Below, piece after piece: positions 26,015 to 36,387 of a DNA stretch of 64,000 nt. Origin of the DNA: Cellulomonas sp. Root930 (GTDB lineage Bacteria > Actinomycetota > Actinomycetes > Actinomycetales > Cellulomonadaceae); contig LMJI01000001.1 in NCBI GenBank assembly GCA_001429255.1, positions 2,893,879 through 2,957,878 on the forward strand. The letters are read 5' to 3'. The notes below the pieces were generated by a model. The model saw only the letters and a program-made list of their open reading frames with translations, ran no database searches and had not been told where the DNA came from. How positions within the stretch are numbered: position 1 is the first letter of the stretch; each line of letters begins with the position of its first letter. A program made the translations under genes and the position numbers.

Positions 26015-27435
26015 AGCCCGAAGACCTCCGTGGGCCGGCCGCGGACCAGGTCCACGACAGCGTCGGCTGCCTCGTCCTCGTCGAGCCGGTGGTCCGCGAC
26101 GAGGCCGGCGAGGTAGCCGGCGTCGAGGCGGCGCGCCATGTCGTGCCGGGCGGGGATCGAGCAGATGGCCCTCGTGTCGTCGATGAACCCGCTGGTCCGG
26201 GACAGCCCGGCGGTCTCGGAGACCGCGGATCGCCAACGCCGGATCGCGTCGGGCGCGTCGAGGAACCACCAGGGCGCCCCCACGTACACCGACGGGTAGA
26301 AGCCGGCCAGCGGCGCGAGCTCGCGGGAGAACACCGACTCGTCGAGCGTGAAGAGCACCAGCGTGAGGTTCGGGTGGGTGCCGTACCGGTCCAGGAGCGG
26401 GCGCAGGGCGTCCGTGAACGCGCCCGGCAGGGGCAGGTCGTGGCCGGTGTCGGGACCGAACCGTGCACCTGTCGGCCGGTGGTGACCGCGGCGCACGCCC
26501 GGGTGGAGGGTCATGGTCAGACCGTCCTCCGTCGCCATCCGGGCCATCTCCAGCAGCATGTGCCGGCGCAGGGCGATCGTCTGGAGCTCCGGCGCCTGGC
26601 CGGCCAGCGCCGCGCGGTAGATCCGCTCGGCCTCCGCCGCGTCGAGCGGCTCGGTGCCGACGTCCTCGTGGCTGTGGTCGGTGGACACGCCGCCGTGGCG
26701 CCAGAAGTGCTCGCGCCGGTCCTCCATCGCGGCGACCCACCCCGCGTAGGACCCGGTGTCCACCCCGGCGACCGCGCCGAGGTGGAGCACGTCCCGAGCC
26801 CACTCGGGGCGGCCGGCCTCGAGGTACTTGTCGGGCCGGAACGTCGGCACCACCCGGCCGGTGAAGGACGGGTCGTCCCGCAGTGCGGCGTGCGCGGCGA
26901 GGTCGTCCACCGGGTCGTCGGTGGTGGCCAGCACCTCGATACGGAACCGGTCGAACAGCGCCCGCGGACGGAACGTCGGCTGCGCGAGCTGGCCGGCGAT
27001 CCCGTCGTAGAGCTCGTCGGCGGTCTCGGCGCTCGGCCGCACGTCCAGGCCGAACACGTCGACCAGCGCGGCCTCCAGCCAGTACTTGACGGGGGTCCCG
27101 CGGTACACGGTCCAGTTCTGGCAGAGCAGGCGCCAGGCCTCGCGAGCCGCGTCGGGCGACAAGGGACCCTGCCCGACCCCGAGCGCGTCAAGCGGGACGC
27201 CCGACGCGTGCAGCAGCCGGGTGACGTAGTGGTCGGGGGTGACCAGCAACGACGTCGGGTCCGTGAACGGCTGGTTCTCCAGGAGCAGCCGGGCCTCGAC
27301 GTGCCCGTGCGGGGAGAGGATCGGCAGGTCGCGCACCTCGTCGTAGAGGCGTCGCGCGATGGAGCGGACCTCGGGGGCGGTCGGCAGCAGCCGGTCGGGG
27401 TGGAGGCGCAGGGCCTCGGCGGTCGCGATCGACAC
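26011..27435 (-). CDS. uxaC: Glucuronate/uronate isomerase
   Basis: A 474-residue UxaC, which converts D-glucuronate to D-fructuronate (and galacturonate to tagaturonate) in the cytoplasm. The metal-binding SPHGHVEARLLLENQ region is at about 43-57; FRPDKYLEA, MTLHPGVRRGH and FIDDTRAICSIPARHDMARRL are family hallmarks. The GTG start lies 2 bp after the transporter stop and has GGGAGGA in front, so it is part of the uidA-transporter-uxaC operon. It supplies the substrate of UxuB encoded on the other arm of the locus. Confidence 0.93.
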   Translation of the reverse strand: MSIATAEALRLHPDRLLPTAPEVRSIARRLYDEVRDLPILSPHGHVEARLLLENQPFTDPTSLLVTPDHYVTRLLHASGVPLDALGVGQGPLSPDAAREAWRLLCQNWTVYRGTPVKYWLEAALVDVFGLDVRPSAETADELYDGIAGQLAQPTFRPRALFDRFRIEVLATTDDPVDDLAAHAALRDDPSFTGRVVPTFRPDKYLEAGRPEWARDVLHLGAVAGVDTGSYAGWVAAMEDRREHFWRHGGVSTDHSHEDVGTEPLDAAEAERIYRAALAGQAPELQTIALRRHMLLEMARMATEDGLTMTLHPGVRRGHHRPTGARFGPDTGHDLPLPGAFTDALRPLLDRYGTHPNLTLVLFTLDESVFSRELAPLAGFYPSVYVGAPWWFLDAPDAIRRWRSAVSETAGLSRTSGFIDDTRAICSIPARHDMARRLDAGYLAGLVADHRLDEDEAADAVVDLVRGRPTEVFGL

Positions 27436-27437
27436 GG

Positions 27438-28835
27438 TCAGTCCTCCCGCGCGGCGCGACGGGCGGCGACCTCGGCGACCATCGACTTGAAGCGCGTCTC
27501 GGTCAGCGGGTAGAAGACCATGATCAGGACGCCGACCAGGATGAACGCGGCGGGGACGAAGCCCGCGATGAAGCGGATGCCGTCCTGGGTCGCCTGGCTC
27601 TGGACCTCCTGCTGCGCGATGTAACCGACGAAGCCCAGGCCGTACGCGGCAGCTGCGCCACCGACCGCCTGGCCGACCTTGCGGGTGAACGAGAAGACCG
27701 CGTAGGTGGTGCCCTCGGTCCGCACGCCGGTCCGCCACTCGCCGTACTCGACGGTGTCGGCCTCCAGCGCCCACATCAGGGTGTTCACGGCGGCCATGCC
27801 GACTCCGTACAGGCCGAAGAACGCGATCGCCAGGCCGGGGTGGTCGGACGGGGTGAGGGCGATGCCGAGCGCCGCGACGATCGCGATGATGCTGGCGGAG
27901 ATGTACGCCGGCTTCTTGCCGACGGCGCGCACGATCCGGGGGATGAAGCCGGCGACGACGAACATCACGCCGGTGCTCACGACGGTGAGGATGATGAAGT
28001 AGTTGGCGTCACCCAGCACGTCGCGGGCGTAGTAGGCCTGGACCGTCTGGAGCGTGAACATGCCGACCAGGAACGACAGCGCGCTCAGGCAGAGCATGAG
28101 CAGCGGCCGGTTGCCCTTGAGGGTGCCCAGGCTCTGCTTGAGGGTCACGTGGGCGACGTCGCGGGCCACACGCTCCTTCGAGGTGGAGAACAGCAGCATG
28201 TAGAGGCCGAACCCGATGACCACGAACAGCAGGGTGGTGAGGGTCAGGGACTGCTGGAGGTTGTCGGAGTTCTTGATCTGCGGGGCGACGATGAACGCGA
28301 GCGCGATGATCGTCGCGGCGGTGCCCATCGAGCGGAAGCTGGCCAGCCGGGCGCGCTCCACGGGCTCCTGCGTCATGGCGGAGGCCAGCGAGCCGTAGGG
28401 GATGTTCACCAGGCTGTAGGCGAGGCCGAGCAGCGCGTAGGTGGCGTAGGCGTAGATGAGCTTGCCCGTGCCGCCCAGCCCGCCGGGGACCGTGAACGTC
28501 GCCACGGAGAGCAGCAGCAGGGGCAGCGAGCCGAACAGGAAGAACGGCCGGAACTTGCCCCACCGGGTCATGGTCTTGTCGACCTGGCGGCCGGCCCAGA
28601 TGTCGGCGAACGCGTCCCACACCCGCACGACGAGGAACAGCGTCCCCGCGGCGGCGGCCGAGATGCCGACCACGTCGGTGTAGTAGAGCAGCAGGAACAT
28701 CGACGTCATGGAGAACGCCAGGTTGTTGCCCGCGTCGCCGGCGGCGTAGCCGAGGTACGTGCGGAACCGGAGCTTGGTCGGCGCGGTGGTGCTGGGGGTG
28801 GTGATCGGGTCGGAGACAGCGACGGTGCTGGTCAT
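27438..28835 (-). CDS. GPH-family sugar/glucuronide cation symporter
   Basis: A 465-residue 12-helix transporter of the glycoside-pentoside-hexuronide (GPH/MelB) family. Typical are YAAGDAGNNLAFSM in helix 1, the loop DKTMTRWGKFRPFFLFG, and ADTVEYGEWRTGVRTEG in the second half. Between beta-glucuronidase and uxaC genes it most likely imports glucuronides or glucuronate. The start is uncertain: ATG at 28835 has GAGGAG in front, but an ATG at 28898 overlaps the uidA stop (ATGA) and would add 21 residues. Confidence 0.9.
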   Translation of the reverse strand: MTSTVAVSDPITTPSTTAPTKLRFRTYLGYAAGDAGNNLAFSMTSMFLLLYYTDVVGISAAAAGTLFLVVRVWDAFADIWAGRQVDKTMTRWGKFRPFFLFGSLPLLLLSVATFTVPGGLGGTGKLIYAYATYALLGLAYSLVNIPYGSLASAMTQEPVERARLASFRSMGTAATIIALAFIVAPQIKNSDNLQQSLTLTTLLFVVIGFGLYMLLFSTSKERVARDVAHVTLKQSLGTLKGNRPLLMLCLSALSFLVGMFTLQTVQAYYARDVLGDANYFIILTVVSTGVMFVVAGFIPRIVRAVGKKPAYISASIIAIVAALGIALTPSDHPGLAIAFFGLYGVGMAAVNTLMWALEADTVEYGEWRTGVRTEGTTYAVFSFTRKVGQAVGGAAAAYGLGFVGYIAQQEVQSQATQDGIRFIAGFVPAAFILVGVLIMVFYPLTETRFKSMVAEVAARRAARED

Positions 28836-28894
28836 GTCGACTCCTCGGTCGGGCCGCGGGGCGGCGGGCGTGCTGGGGTGGGGGATGGGGCTGG

Positions 28895-30724
<1,830 letters not shown>

Positions 30725-30734
30725 TCATTGAGGA

Positions 30735-30748
30735 CCCGTGATCACGGG
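30735..30748. promoter_or_regulatory. Perfect 14-bp palindrome upstream of uidA
   Basis: CCCGTGATCACGGG, a perfect palindrome adjoining the LacI operator and on the uidA side of it. It may be a second regulator site (for example a CRP-like or other catabolite regulator); the owner is unknown. Confidence 0.35.
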
Positions 30749-30749
30749 A

Positions 30750-30775
30750 CGACAAGCGGTTGCCATGACTTGTCG
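30750..30775. promoter_or_regulatory. LacI operator, copy 1, between uidA and lacI
   Basis: CGACAAG and CTTGTCG form 7-bp perfect arms 12 bases apart; read on the minus strand the site contains GACAAGTCATGGCAACCG, identical over 18 bases to copy 2 at 31819-31836. The GGCAACCG core is of LacI-family type. It overlaps the -35 of the lacI promoter. Confidence 0.75.
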
Positions 30776-30788
30776 CGGTGCCTAGCGT
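30760..30788 (+). promoter_or_regulatory. lacI promoter, leaderless
   Basis: TTGCCA (30760-30765), 17 bases, TAGCGT (30783-30788), then seven bases to the GTG start. The -35 lies inside the operator, so the repressor should limit its own synthesis. Confidence 0.6.
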
Positions 30789-30795
30789 TCACCGG

Positions 30796-31806
30796 GTGGA
30801 CGAGCGCAAGGTGCCGACGATCTACGACGTGGCCGCGGCGTGTGGCGTCGCACCGTCCACCGTCTCCCGGGCGTTCTCCCGGCCCGGGAGGGTCAATGCG
30901 GAGACCGCGGCGCGGATCCGACAGGTGGCCGAGGAGATGGGCTACCGGGCTAACCCGCTGGCGCGGGCGCTGCCCACCGGCAAGACGTCGCTGCTGGCGC
31001 TCGTGGTCTCCGACGTGACCAACCCGTTCTACTTCGAGATCATCCGCGGCGCGGAGCAGGCCGCGACCGAGGCGGACTACACGCTCCTGGTCGCGGACGT
31101 GCACGAGTCGGCGACCGCCGAGCGCAAGGCGCTCGAGCGCGCGCTGCCGCTGGTCGAGGGTGTCGTGCTCGGGACCTCCCGCATGTCGGACTCGGCGATC
31201 CGCGTGATGGCCCAGCAGCGCCCGACCGTCGTCCTCAACCGGGTGCTCACCGGGATCCCGAGCGTCATCACCGACAACGCCCGGGGTGCGCGGCGCGCGG
31301 TGGAGCACCTCGCGTCGCTCGAGCACCGGAACATCGGCTACCTCGCCGGGCCGGAGGCGTCCTGGGCGGACGGCATGCGCTGGCGGGCGATGCGCGAGGC
31401 GGCGGAGATGCTGGACCTCCGGGTCCAGAGGTTCGGCCCGTTCGCGCCGACGCTCACGGGGGGCGGGGAGGCTGCGCCGGTCATCGCCGCCTCGAACGTC
31501 ACTGCGGTGGTGGCGTACAACGACCTCGTCGCGATCGGGCTGATGCGCGGGCTCGCGGCACTCGACGTGCGCGTGCCGCGGGATGTCAGCGTGGTGGGCT
31601 TCGACAACATCTTCGGTGCCGAGATCTGCTCGCCCGCCCTGACCACCGTGGCTGCGCCGCTGGCGGCCCTCGGCAAGTACGCGGTGCAGACGCTGCTGGC
31701 CGGGATGTCGTCCCGCACGCCGCCCCAGGTCCGTCCCGCGCTGCTGCCGGCCGAGCTCGTGGTCCGGGACTCGACGGCGCGGCGGGCGCGCCGACGGCGG
31801 TCCTGA
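30796..31806 (+). CDS. LacI-family regulator of glucuronate genes
   Basis: A 336-residue LacI/GalR protein. The helix-turn-helix and hinge are at about 5-60 (VPTIYDVAAACGVAPSTVSRAF, then YRANPLARALPTGKTS); the sensor domain follows with VVSDVTNPFYFEIIRG and VPRDVSVVGFDNI. The GTG at 30796 is preferred to GTG 30778 because the protein then begins just before the DNA-binding helices and seven bases after a -10 box. It sits between the two arms of the glucuronate locus, and matching operators precede both arms, so its effector is probably a uronate or an intermediate such as fructuronate. Confidence 0.92.
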   Translation: MDERKVPTIYDVAAACGVAPSTVSRAFSRPGRVNAETAARIRQVAEEMGYRANPLARALPTGKTSLLALVVSDVTNPFYFEIIRGAEQAATEADYTLLVADVHESATAERKALERALPLVEGVVLGTSRMSDSAIRVMAQQRPTVVLNRVLTGIPSVITDNARGARRAVEHLASLEHRNIGYLAGPEASWADGMRWRAMREAAEMLDLRVQRFGPFAPTLTGGGEAAPVIAASNVTAVVAYNDLVAIGLMRGLAALDVRVPRDVSVVGFDNIFGAEICSPALTTVAAPLAALGKYAVQTLLAGMSSRTPPQVRPALLPAELVVRDSTARRARRRRS

Positions 31807-31818
31807 CCAGCCCGGCAG

Positions 31819-31844
31819 GACAAGTCATGGCAACCGATTGCCAT
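31819..31844. promoter_or_regulatory. LacI operator, copy 2, upstream of uxuB
   Basis: Begins GACAAGTCATGGCAACCG, the same 18 bases as copy 1, and continues so that ATGGCAA-4-TTGCCAT forms a perfect palindrome (31827-31844). It lies 65 bases before the uxuB start, immediately after lacI. TTGCCA could also serve as a -35. Confidence 0.78.
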
Positions 31845-31908
31845 CGCCGGGACCGGTGGCGCTCAATGGTGGAGGACCGACGAGGGTCCGACGACCAGGA
31901 GGTGAGCC

Positions 31909-33306
31909 GTGCACGACGGAACAGGCTGGGAGCGCACCGAGCCCCCCGCACCGGTGCGGATCGTGCACCTCGGGCTCGGAGCCTTCGCCCGGGCACATCT
32001 CGTCTGGTACACCCAGGGGGCCAACGAGGTGAGCGGTGCCGAGCAGTGGGGTGTCGCCGCCTTCACCGGCAGGTCCGCCGCCGCGGCCGAGGCGCTCGCC
32101 CGGCAGGACGGCCGGTACACCCTGCTCGTCCGCTCACCCGAGGGCGACGCACCGACGACGATCGACGCCCTGGTGGCGGTCCACGACGGTGCCGACGCCG
32201 ACGCCTGGCGCGAGTACTTCCGTCGACGTGAGGTCGGTGTCGTCACCCTGACCGTGACCGAGGCCGGCTACCGGCGCACGTCCACGGGCGAGCTCGACCG
32301 CCACGATCCCGACGTCGCGGCCGACATCGAGCGGCTCCGCGACGGGTTGCCGGCCGTGACCGCGCCGGGCCGGCTCGTCGACGGCCTGCGGGCCCGCCGC
32401 GCGGCGGGCAGCGGTCCGATCGCCGTCGTGAGCTGCGACAACCTTCCCGACAACGGCCGCGTGGCTCGCCGGGTCACGCTGGACCTGGCCGCCGCGGTGG
32501 ACGAGTCCCTCGCCCGCTGGATCGAGGAGCAGGTGGCGTTCGTCTCCACGATGGTCGACCGGATCACGCCCGCCACCACCGGCGCCGACCGCGCGATCGT
32601 GCGGAAGCTCACCGGCCGGGAGGACCGGTCCCCGGTCGTCACCGAGCCGTTCAGCGAGTGGGTCCTCGACGGCGAGTTCCCGGCGGGTCGCCCGCGGTGG
32701 GAGCTCGCCGGCGCGCAGCTGGTCGACGACCTCGAGCCGTACGAGCGCCGCAAGCTCTGGCTGCTCAACGCCGGCCACTCCCTCCTCGCCTACGAGGGCC
32801 TCGCGCGCGGACTCGCCACCGTCGCGGACGCGTTCGCCGACGACCGCTGCCGTGCCGACCTCGAGCAGCTGTGGTCCGAGGCGGCCGACGTGCTGAGCCT
32901 GCCGGTCGACGACGCCACGGCGGCGCTGCGGACCCGGTTCGCCAACGCCCGCATCGAGCACCGCCTCGCGCAGATCGCGAAGGACGGGTCGGTGAAGCTC
33001 CCCGTCCGGGTCATGGCCGTCGCGCAGGAGCGGGCCGTCGCGGGCCTCCCCGTCGGACGCGCGGAGGCGGGGGTCGTCGCCGCGTGGATCCACCACCTCG
33101 AGACCGTCGACGCGTCCTCGTCGGACCCCGGCGCCGCCGACCTCGCCGCCCGGCTGCGTGACCAGGGCAGCTCGGCCCGCGCTGTGCTGGCCCTCGAGAT
33201 CCTCGCTCCCCGGCTCGCCCGCAAGGACGTCTTCGCCCGGCACGTGTCCGAGCAGCTCGCCGTCCACCGTCCCGCCCATCCCACCCTCGCAGGAGCCCGA
33301 CCATGA
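31909..33306 (+). CDS. uxuB: D-fructuronate reductase (mannonate oxidoreductase)
   Basis: A 465-residue polyol/mannitol dehydrogenase-family enzyme that reduces D-fructuronate to D-mannonate with NADH. The nucleotide site GLGAFARAH is at about 22-30, SCDNLPDNG near 180 and the catalytic-lysine region [16 protein letters not shown] near 285 are family signatures. GTG start after AGGAGG. First gene of the plus-strand arm, under operator copy 2; the next start overlaps its stop by 4 bp. Confidence 0.92.
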   Translation: MHDGTGWERTEPPAPVRIVHLGLGAFARAHLVWYTQGANEVSGAEQWGVAAFTGRSAAAAEALARQDGRYTLLVRSPEGDAPTTIDALVAVHDGADADAWREYFRRREVGVVTLTVTEAGYRRTSTGELDRHDPDVAADIERLRDGLPAVTAPGRLVDGLRARRAAGSGPIAVVSCDNLPDNGRVARRVTLDLAAAVDESLARWIEEQVAFVSTMVDRITPATTGADRAIVRKLTGREDRSPVVTEPFSEWVLDGEFPAGRPRWELAGAQLVDDLEPYERRKLWLLNAGHSLLAYEGLARGLATVADAFADDRCRADLEQLWSEAADVLSLPVDDATAALRTRFANARIEHRLAQIAKDGSVKLPVRVMAVAQERAVAGLPVGRAEAGVVAAWIHHLETVDASSSDPGAADLAARLRDQGSSARAVLALEILAPRLARKDVFARHVSEQLAVHRPAHPTLAGARP

Positions 33307-34529
33307 AGATCGTCACCGCCGACGTCATCGTCACCAGCCCGAACCGCAACTTCGTCACCCTGAAGATCACCACCGACGACGGGCTGACCGGTCTGGGCGA
33401 CGCCACCCTGAACGGCCGCGAGCTCGCCGTCGTCAGCTACCTGCGGGACCACGTCGCCCCGCTGCTGATCGGCCGTGACGCGAGCCGGATCGAGGACACC
33501 TGGCAGTTCCTGTACCGCAGCGGGTACTGGCGCCGCGGCCCGGTGACCATGGCCGCGATCGCCGCGGTGGACATGGCCCTGTGGGACATCAAGGGCAAGG
33601 CCGCCGGCATGCCGGTCTACCAGCTGCTCGGAGGCGCCAGCCGGAACGGCCTGATGGCCTACGGGCACGCGTCGGGCATCGACCTGCCGTCGCTCTTCGA
33701 CTCGATCCGCGAGCACCAGGAGCAGGGCTACCGCTCGATCCGCGTGCAGACCGGGGTCCCCGGGCTGAAGGCCATCTACGGCATCGCCGCCCAGTCCACG
33801 GGGGAGGAGCGGTACGACCACGAGCCCGCCCAGCGTGGCGCGTACCCCGCCGAGGAGGACTGGGACACCCGCGCGTACCTGCGGCACCTGCCGACCGTGT
33901 TCGAGGCCGTGCGCCACGAGTTCGGACCGGACCTGCCGCTGCTGCACGACGGGCACCACCGGATGACCCCGATCCAGGCCGCGAAGCTGGGCAAGTCCCT
34001 GGAGCCGTACGACCTGTTCTGGCTGGAGGACTGCACGCCGGCGGAGAACCAGGAGGCCCTGCGGCTGGTCCGCCAGCACACCACGACCCCGCTGGCCATC
34101 GGCGAGATCTTCAACACGGTGTGGGACTTCCAGGCGCTCATCAAGGAGCAGCTCATCGACTACGTGCGGGCCGCCTCCACCCACTTCGGCGGCATCAGCC
34201 CGCTGAAGAAGGTGATGGACTACGCCGCGCAGTACCAGGTGAAGTCCGGGTTCCACGGGCCGACGGACATCTCGCCGGTCGGCCTGGCCGCCCAGATGCA
34301 CGTGGGGCTGGCCATCCACAACTTCGGCATCCAGGAGTACATGCAGCACGGGGCCAAGACCAACTCGGTGTTCCAGCAGTCGTTCACCTTCACCGACGGC
34401 TACCTGCACCCGGGCGACAATCCCGGGCTCGGGGTCGAGCTCGACGTCGACGAGGCCGGCAAGTACCCGTACGAGACCGCCTACCTGCCGTACAACCGGC
34501 TGGCCGACGGAACGGTCCACGACTGGTGA
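33303..34529 (+). CDS. manD: D-mannonate dehydratase, ManD (enolase superfamily)
   Basis: A 408-residue enolase-superfamily dehydratase that turns D-mannonate into 2-keto-3-deoxygluconate using Mg2+. The ManD pattern is clear: [35 protein letters not shown] (metal Asp and the catalytic His region near 215-220), [11 protein letters not shown], and [12 protein letters not shown]. It takes the place of the unrelated UxuA found in enterobacteria. Related enzymes with the same fold may have low gluconate activity, but coupling to uxuB (4-bp overlap) supports mannonate. Confidence 0.93.
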   Translation: MKIVTADVIVTSPNRNFVTLKITTDDGLTGLGDATLNGRELAVVSYLRDHVAPLLIGRDASRIEDTWQFLYRSGYWRRGPVTMAAIAAVDMALWDIKGKAAGMPVYQLLGGASRNGLMAYGHASGIDLPSLFDSIREHQEQGYRSIRVQTGVPGLKAIYGIAAQSTGEERYDHEPAQRGAYPAEEDWDTRAYLRHLPTVFEAVRHEFGPDLPLLHDGHHRMTPIQAAKLGKSLEPYDLFWLEDCTPAENQEALRLVRQHTTTPLAIGEIFNTVWDFQALIKEQLIDYVRAASTHFGGISPLKKVMDYAAQYQVKSGFHGPTDISPVGLAAQMHVGLAIHNFGIQEYMQHGAKTNSVFQQSFTFTDGYLHPGDNPGLGVELDVDEAGKYPYETAYLPYNRLADGTVHDW

Positions 34530-35026
34530 GCCATGTCGTCGTCATGGGGGTGTCCGGCTGCGGGAAGTCCACGGTCGGGTCGCTGCTCGCGGACCGGCTC
34601 GGCGTCCCGTTCCTCGACGCCGACAGCCTGCACCCACCCGCCAACCTCGCGAAGATGGCCGGCGGCACGCCGCTCGACGAAGCCGACCGGTGGCCCTGGC
34701 TCCGGCTCGTCGGGTCGGCGCTGGCGGCGGCCCCCGACGGCACGGTCGTGGCCTGCTCGGCGCTGCGCCGGGCCTACCGGGACGTGCTCCGCGAGGCCGC
34801 GCCGGACGTCCGCTTCGTGCACCTAGTCGGCACCCACGCGCAGCTGTCGGCGCGCATGCGGTCCCGCGAGGGGCACTTCATGCCGGCGTCCCTGCTGGAC
34901 ACCCAGCTGGCCACGCTCGAGCCGCTCGGACCCGACGAGCGGGGGATCGAGCTCGACTGCACGCTCGATCCGGAGGAGCTGGTGCGCGAGGCGGTGCGGC
35001 CCGCGCCGGACCTGCTCAGGGCGTGA
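34526..35026 (+). CDS. Gluconokinase-family sugar acid kinase
   Basis: A 166-residue P-loop kinase of the GntK family: GVSGCGKST at 8-16, [31 protein letters not shown], then [13 protein letters not shown] and [22 protein letters not shown]. These enzymes phosphorylate D-gluconate to 6-phosphogluconate. It starts with GTG overlapping the manD stop by 4 bp, which places it where a 2-keto-3-deoxygluconate kinase would be expected, but its sequence is that of a gluconokinase. It overlaps the convergent gntR end by 11 bp. Confidence 0.88.
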   Translation: MSHVVVMGVSGCGKSTVGSLLADRLGVPFLDADSLHPPANLAKMAGGTPLDEADRWPWLRLVGSALAAAPDGTVVACSALRRAYRDVLREAAPDVRFVHLVGTHAQLSARMRSREGHFMPASLLDTQLATLEPLGPDERGIELDCTLDPEELVREAVRPAPDLLRA

Positions 35027-35681
35027 CGTCCCCCTCCGGGCCGGCCGACAGGCTGTGGTAGAGGTCGAAGGCGACCGCCGCGGCGCCCTCCGCGTCGGAC
35101 GCCGCGCAGAGGCGGATGAGCTCCTCGTGCCGCTCGACGGAGTCGTGTCCGCCCGGTGAGGCGAACCTGAGCCGCTCGGCACGGCGCAGGACCGGCGTGA
35201 ACTGGTCGAGGACCGAGGCGAGCGAGCGGTTGCCGCTGACGGACACCGGCACGGCGTGCAGCGCGTCGTCGGCGCGCAGGGCCGCGTCGGCGTCGCCGTC
35301 GTCGATCGCCTGGGCGAACCGGCGGTTCGCGTCCCGCATCTGTGCCAGGTCCGCCTCGGTCAGGCTCGGCACCGCCCCCCGGACCGCGAGCTCGTGCATC
35401 GCGGCGACCACGTCGCGCGCGTCCCACACCGCGCGCATGTCCAGCGGGGTCACGGTCGTCGACCGCCCGGGGGACGCCACCACCAGCCCGGCGTGCGCGA
35501 GCCGCATGAGCGCCTCGCGCACCGGGGTGCGGCTGACCCCGAGCCACGTGGCCAGCTCCAGGTCCTTCAGCTGCTCGCCCGGCGCGAACGTGCCGTCGAC
35601 GATGGAGTCACGCAGCCGCCGGTAGACGTCGTCGCGCAGCAGCGTCCGGTCGACGGCGGGCACGTGCTGGGGGATCGGCAT
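35016..35681 (-). CDS. GntR/FCD-family transcriptional regulator
   Basis: A 221-residue GntR regulator with a winged helix at about 12-75 (RDDVYRRLRDSIVDGTFAPGEQLKDLELATWLGVSRTPVREAL) and an all-helical FCD effector domain, as used for uronates and other sugar acids. The ATG at MPIPQ is preferred over an ATG 12 codons upstream; an imperfect palindrome TGCGATATATGGCA overlaps its first base. It closes the glucuronate/gluconate locus and may control gntK or distant genes. Confidence 0.9.
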   Translation of the reverse strand: MPIPQHVPAVDRTLLRDDVYRRLRDSIVDGTFAPGEQLKDLELATWLGVSRTPVREALMRLAHAGLVVASPGRSTTVTPLDMRAVWDARDVVAAMHELAVRGAVPSLTEADLAQMRDANRRFAQAIDDGDADAALRADDALHAVPVSVSGNRSLASVLDQFTPVLRRAERLRFASPGGHDSVERHEELIRLCAASDAEGAAAVAFDLYHSLSAGPEGDVTP

Positions 35682-35694
35682 GCGATATATGGCA
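35681..35694. promoter_or_regulatory. Probable GntR operator at its own start
   Basis: TGCGATATATGGCA matches its reverse complement at 12 of 14 positions and is unusually AT-rich for this sequence. It touches the gntR start codon, so autoregulation is likely; it could also supply the -10 box. Confidence 0.45.
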
Positions 35695-35735
35695 CACGGG
35701 GACGTGCCGCACGTCAAGCGCGTCGCCGGTCGGTG

Positions 35736-36260
35736 CTACCTCCGGTCGAGCCGGAGCACGAGCGTCCCGGTGTTCTCCGCGTTGCCGAGCTCCGTCAGCT
35801 CCAGCTCGCCGCTCGCGCCCACGTACCGGCCCGTCCCGCCGACGATGGCGAGGGTCTTCACGGGTGCGTTGGAGGCCCGTCCCTGCGCGACGACCTGGCC
35901 GTCGAGCAGCTGGTAGGACACCTGGCAGCTGAGGTTGATCGGGGGATCGGCCGGCACGACCGACGTCACGGTGCACGTCCCACCGCCGGCCCCGACGGTG
36001 TCCCCGTCCTGCAGGAGCGTGTCCTCGAAGACGATCTGGTCGCCACGGCTGGGGCTGAGCGCGGGGTCGTCGATGGCGGTGACCTCGCGGACGCCCGTGG
36101 CGCTGAAGTCGAGCAGGAAGAACCCGGTGAACTGCACGTCGAAGGTGATCACCCGGTCGTGGCCCCGCGACCGGTCGGCCGGAGCGGGTCCGGCGGACCC
36201 GGCGGTGAGGACGAGGACGCCGAGACCGGCGACGACGGCGGTGGTGAGTGCTGTACGCAT
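35736..36260 (-). CDS. Secreted dirigent/allene-oxide-cyclase-like protein
   Basis: A 174-residue secreted protein. A signal peptide (about 1-29; LTTAVVAGLGVLVLTAGSAG then APADR) precedes a domain resembling the dirigent/AOC-like beta barrel: GDQIVFEDTLLQDGDTVGAGGGTCTV, then LSCQVSYQLLDGQVVAQG, then LAIVGGTGRYVGASGELELTELG. The last segment is the most typical. Two cysteines could form a disulfide. In actinobacteria such proteins are mostly uncharacterised; a lipocalin-like binding role or isomerase activity is possible. Start ATG after CAGGAG. Not obviously in an operon. Confidence 0.75.
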   Translation of the reverse strand: MRTALTTAVVAGLGVLVLTAGSAGPAPADRSRGHDRVITFDVQFTGFFLLDFSATGVREVTAIDDPALSPSRGDQIVFEDTLLQDGDTVGAGGGTCTVTSVVPADPPINLSCQVSYQLLDGQVVAQGRASNAPVKTLAIVGGTGRYVGASGELELTELGNAENTGTLVLRLDRR

Positions 36261-36387
36261 GACGACTCCTGACTCCGGACGCGCCGCGTGGGTGCGGCTG
36301 AGTTCGACGGTCCGCGCCCCGGGAGAGGCCGTCAAGGCTGCCGCGCACCCCCCTGTCGACCGTCGACCGGGATCGCTACGGTGGAGG

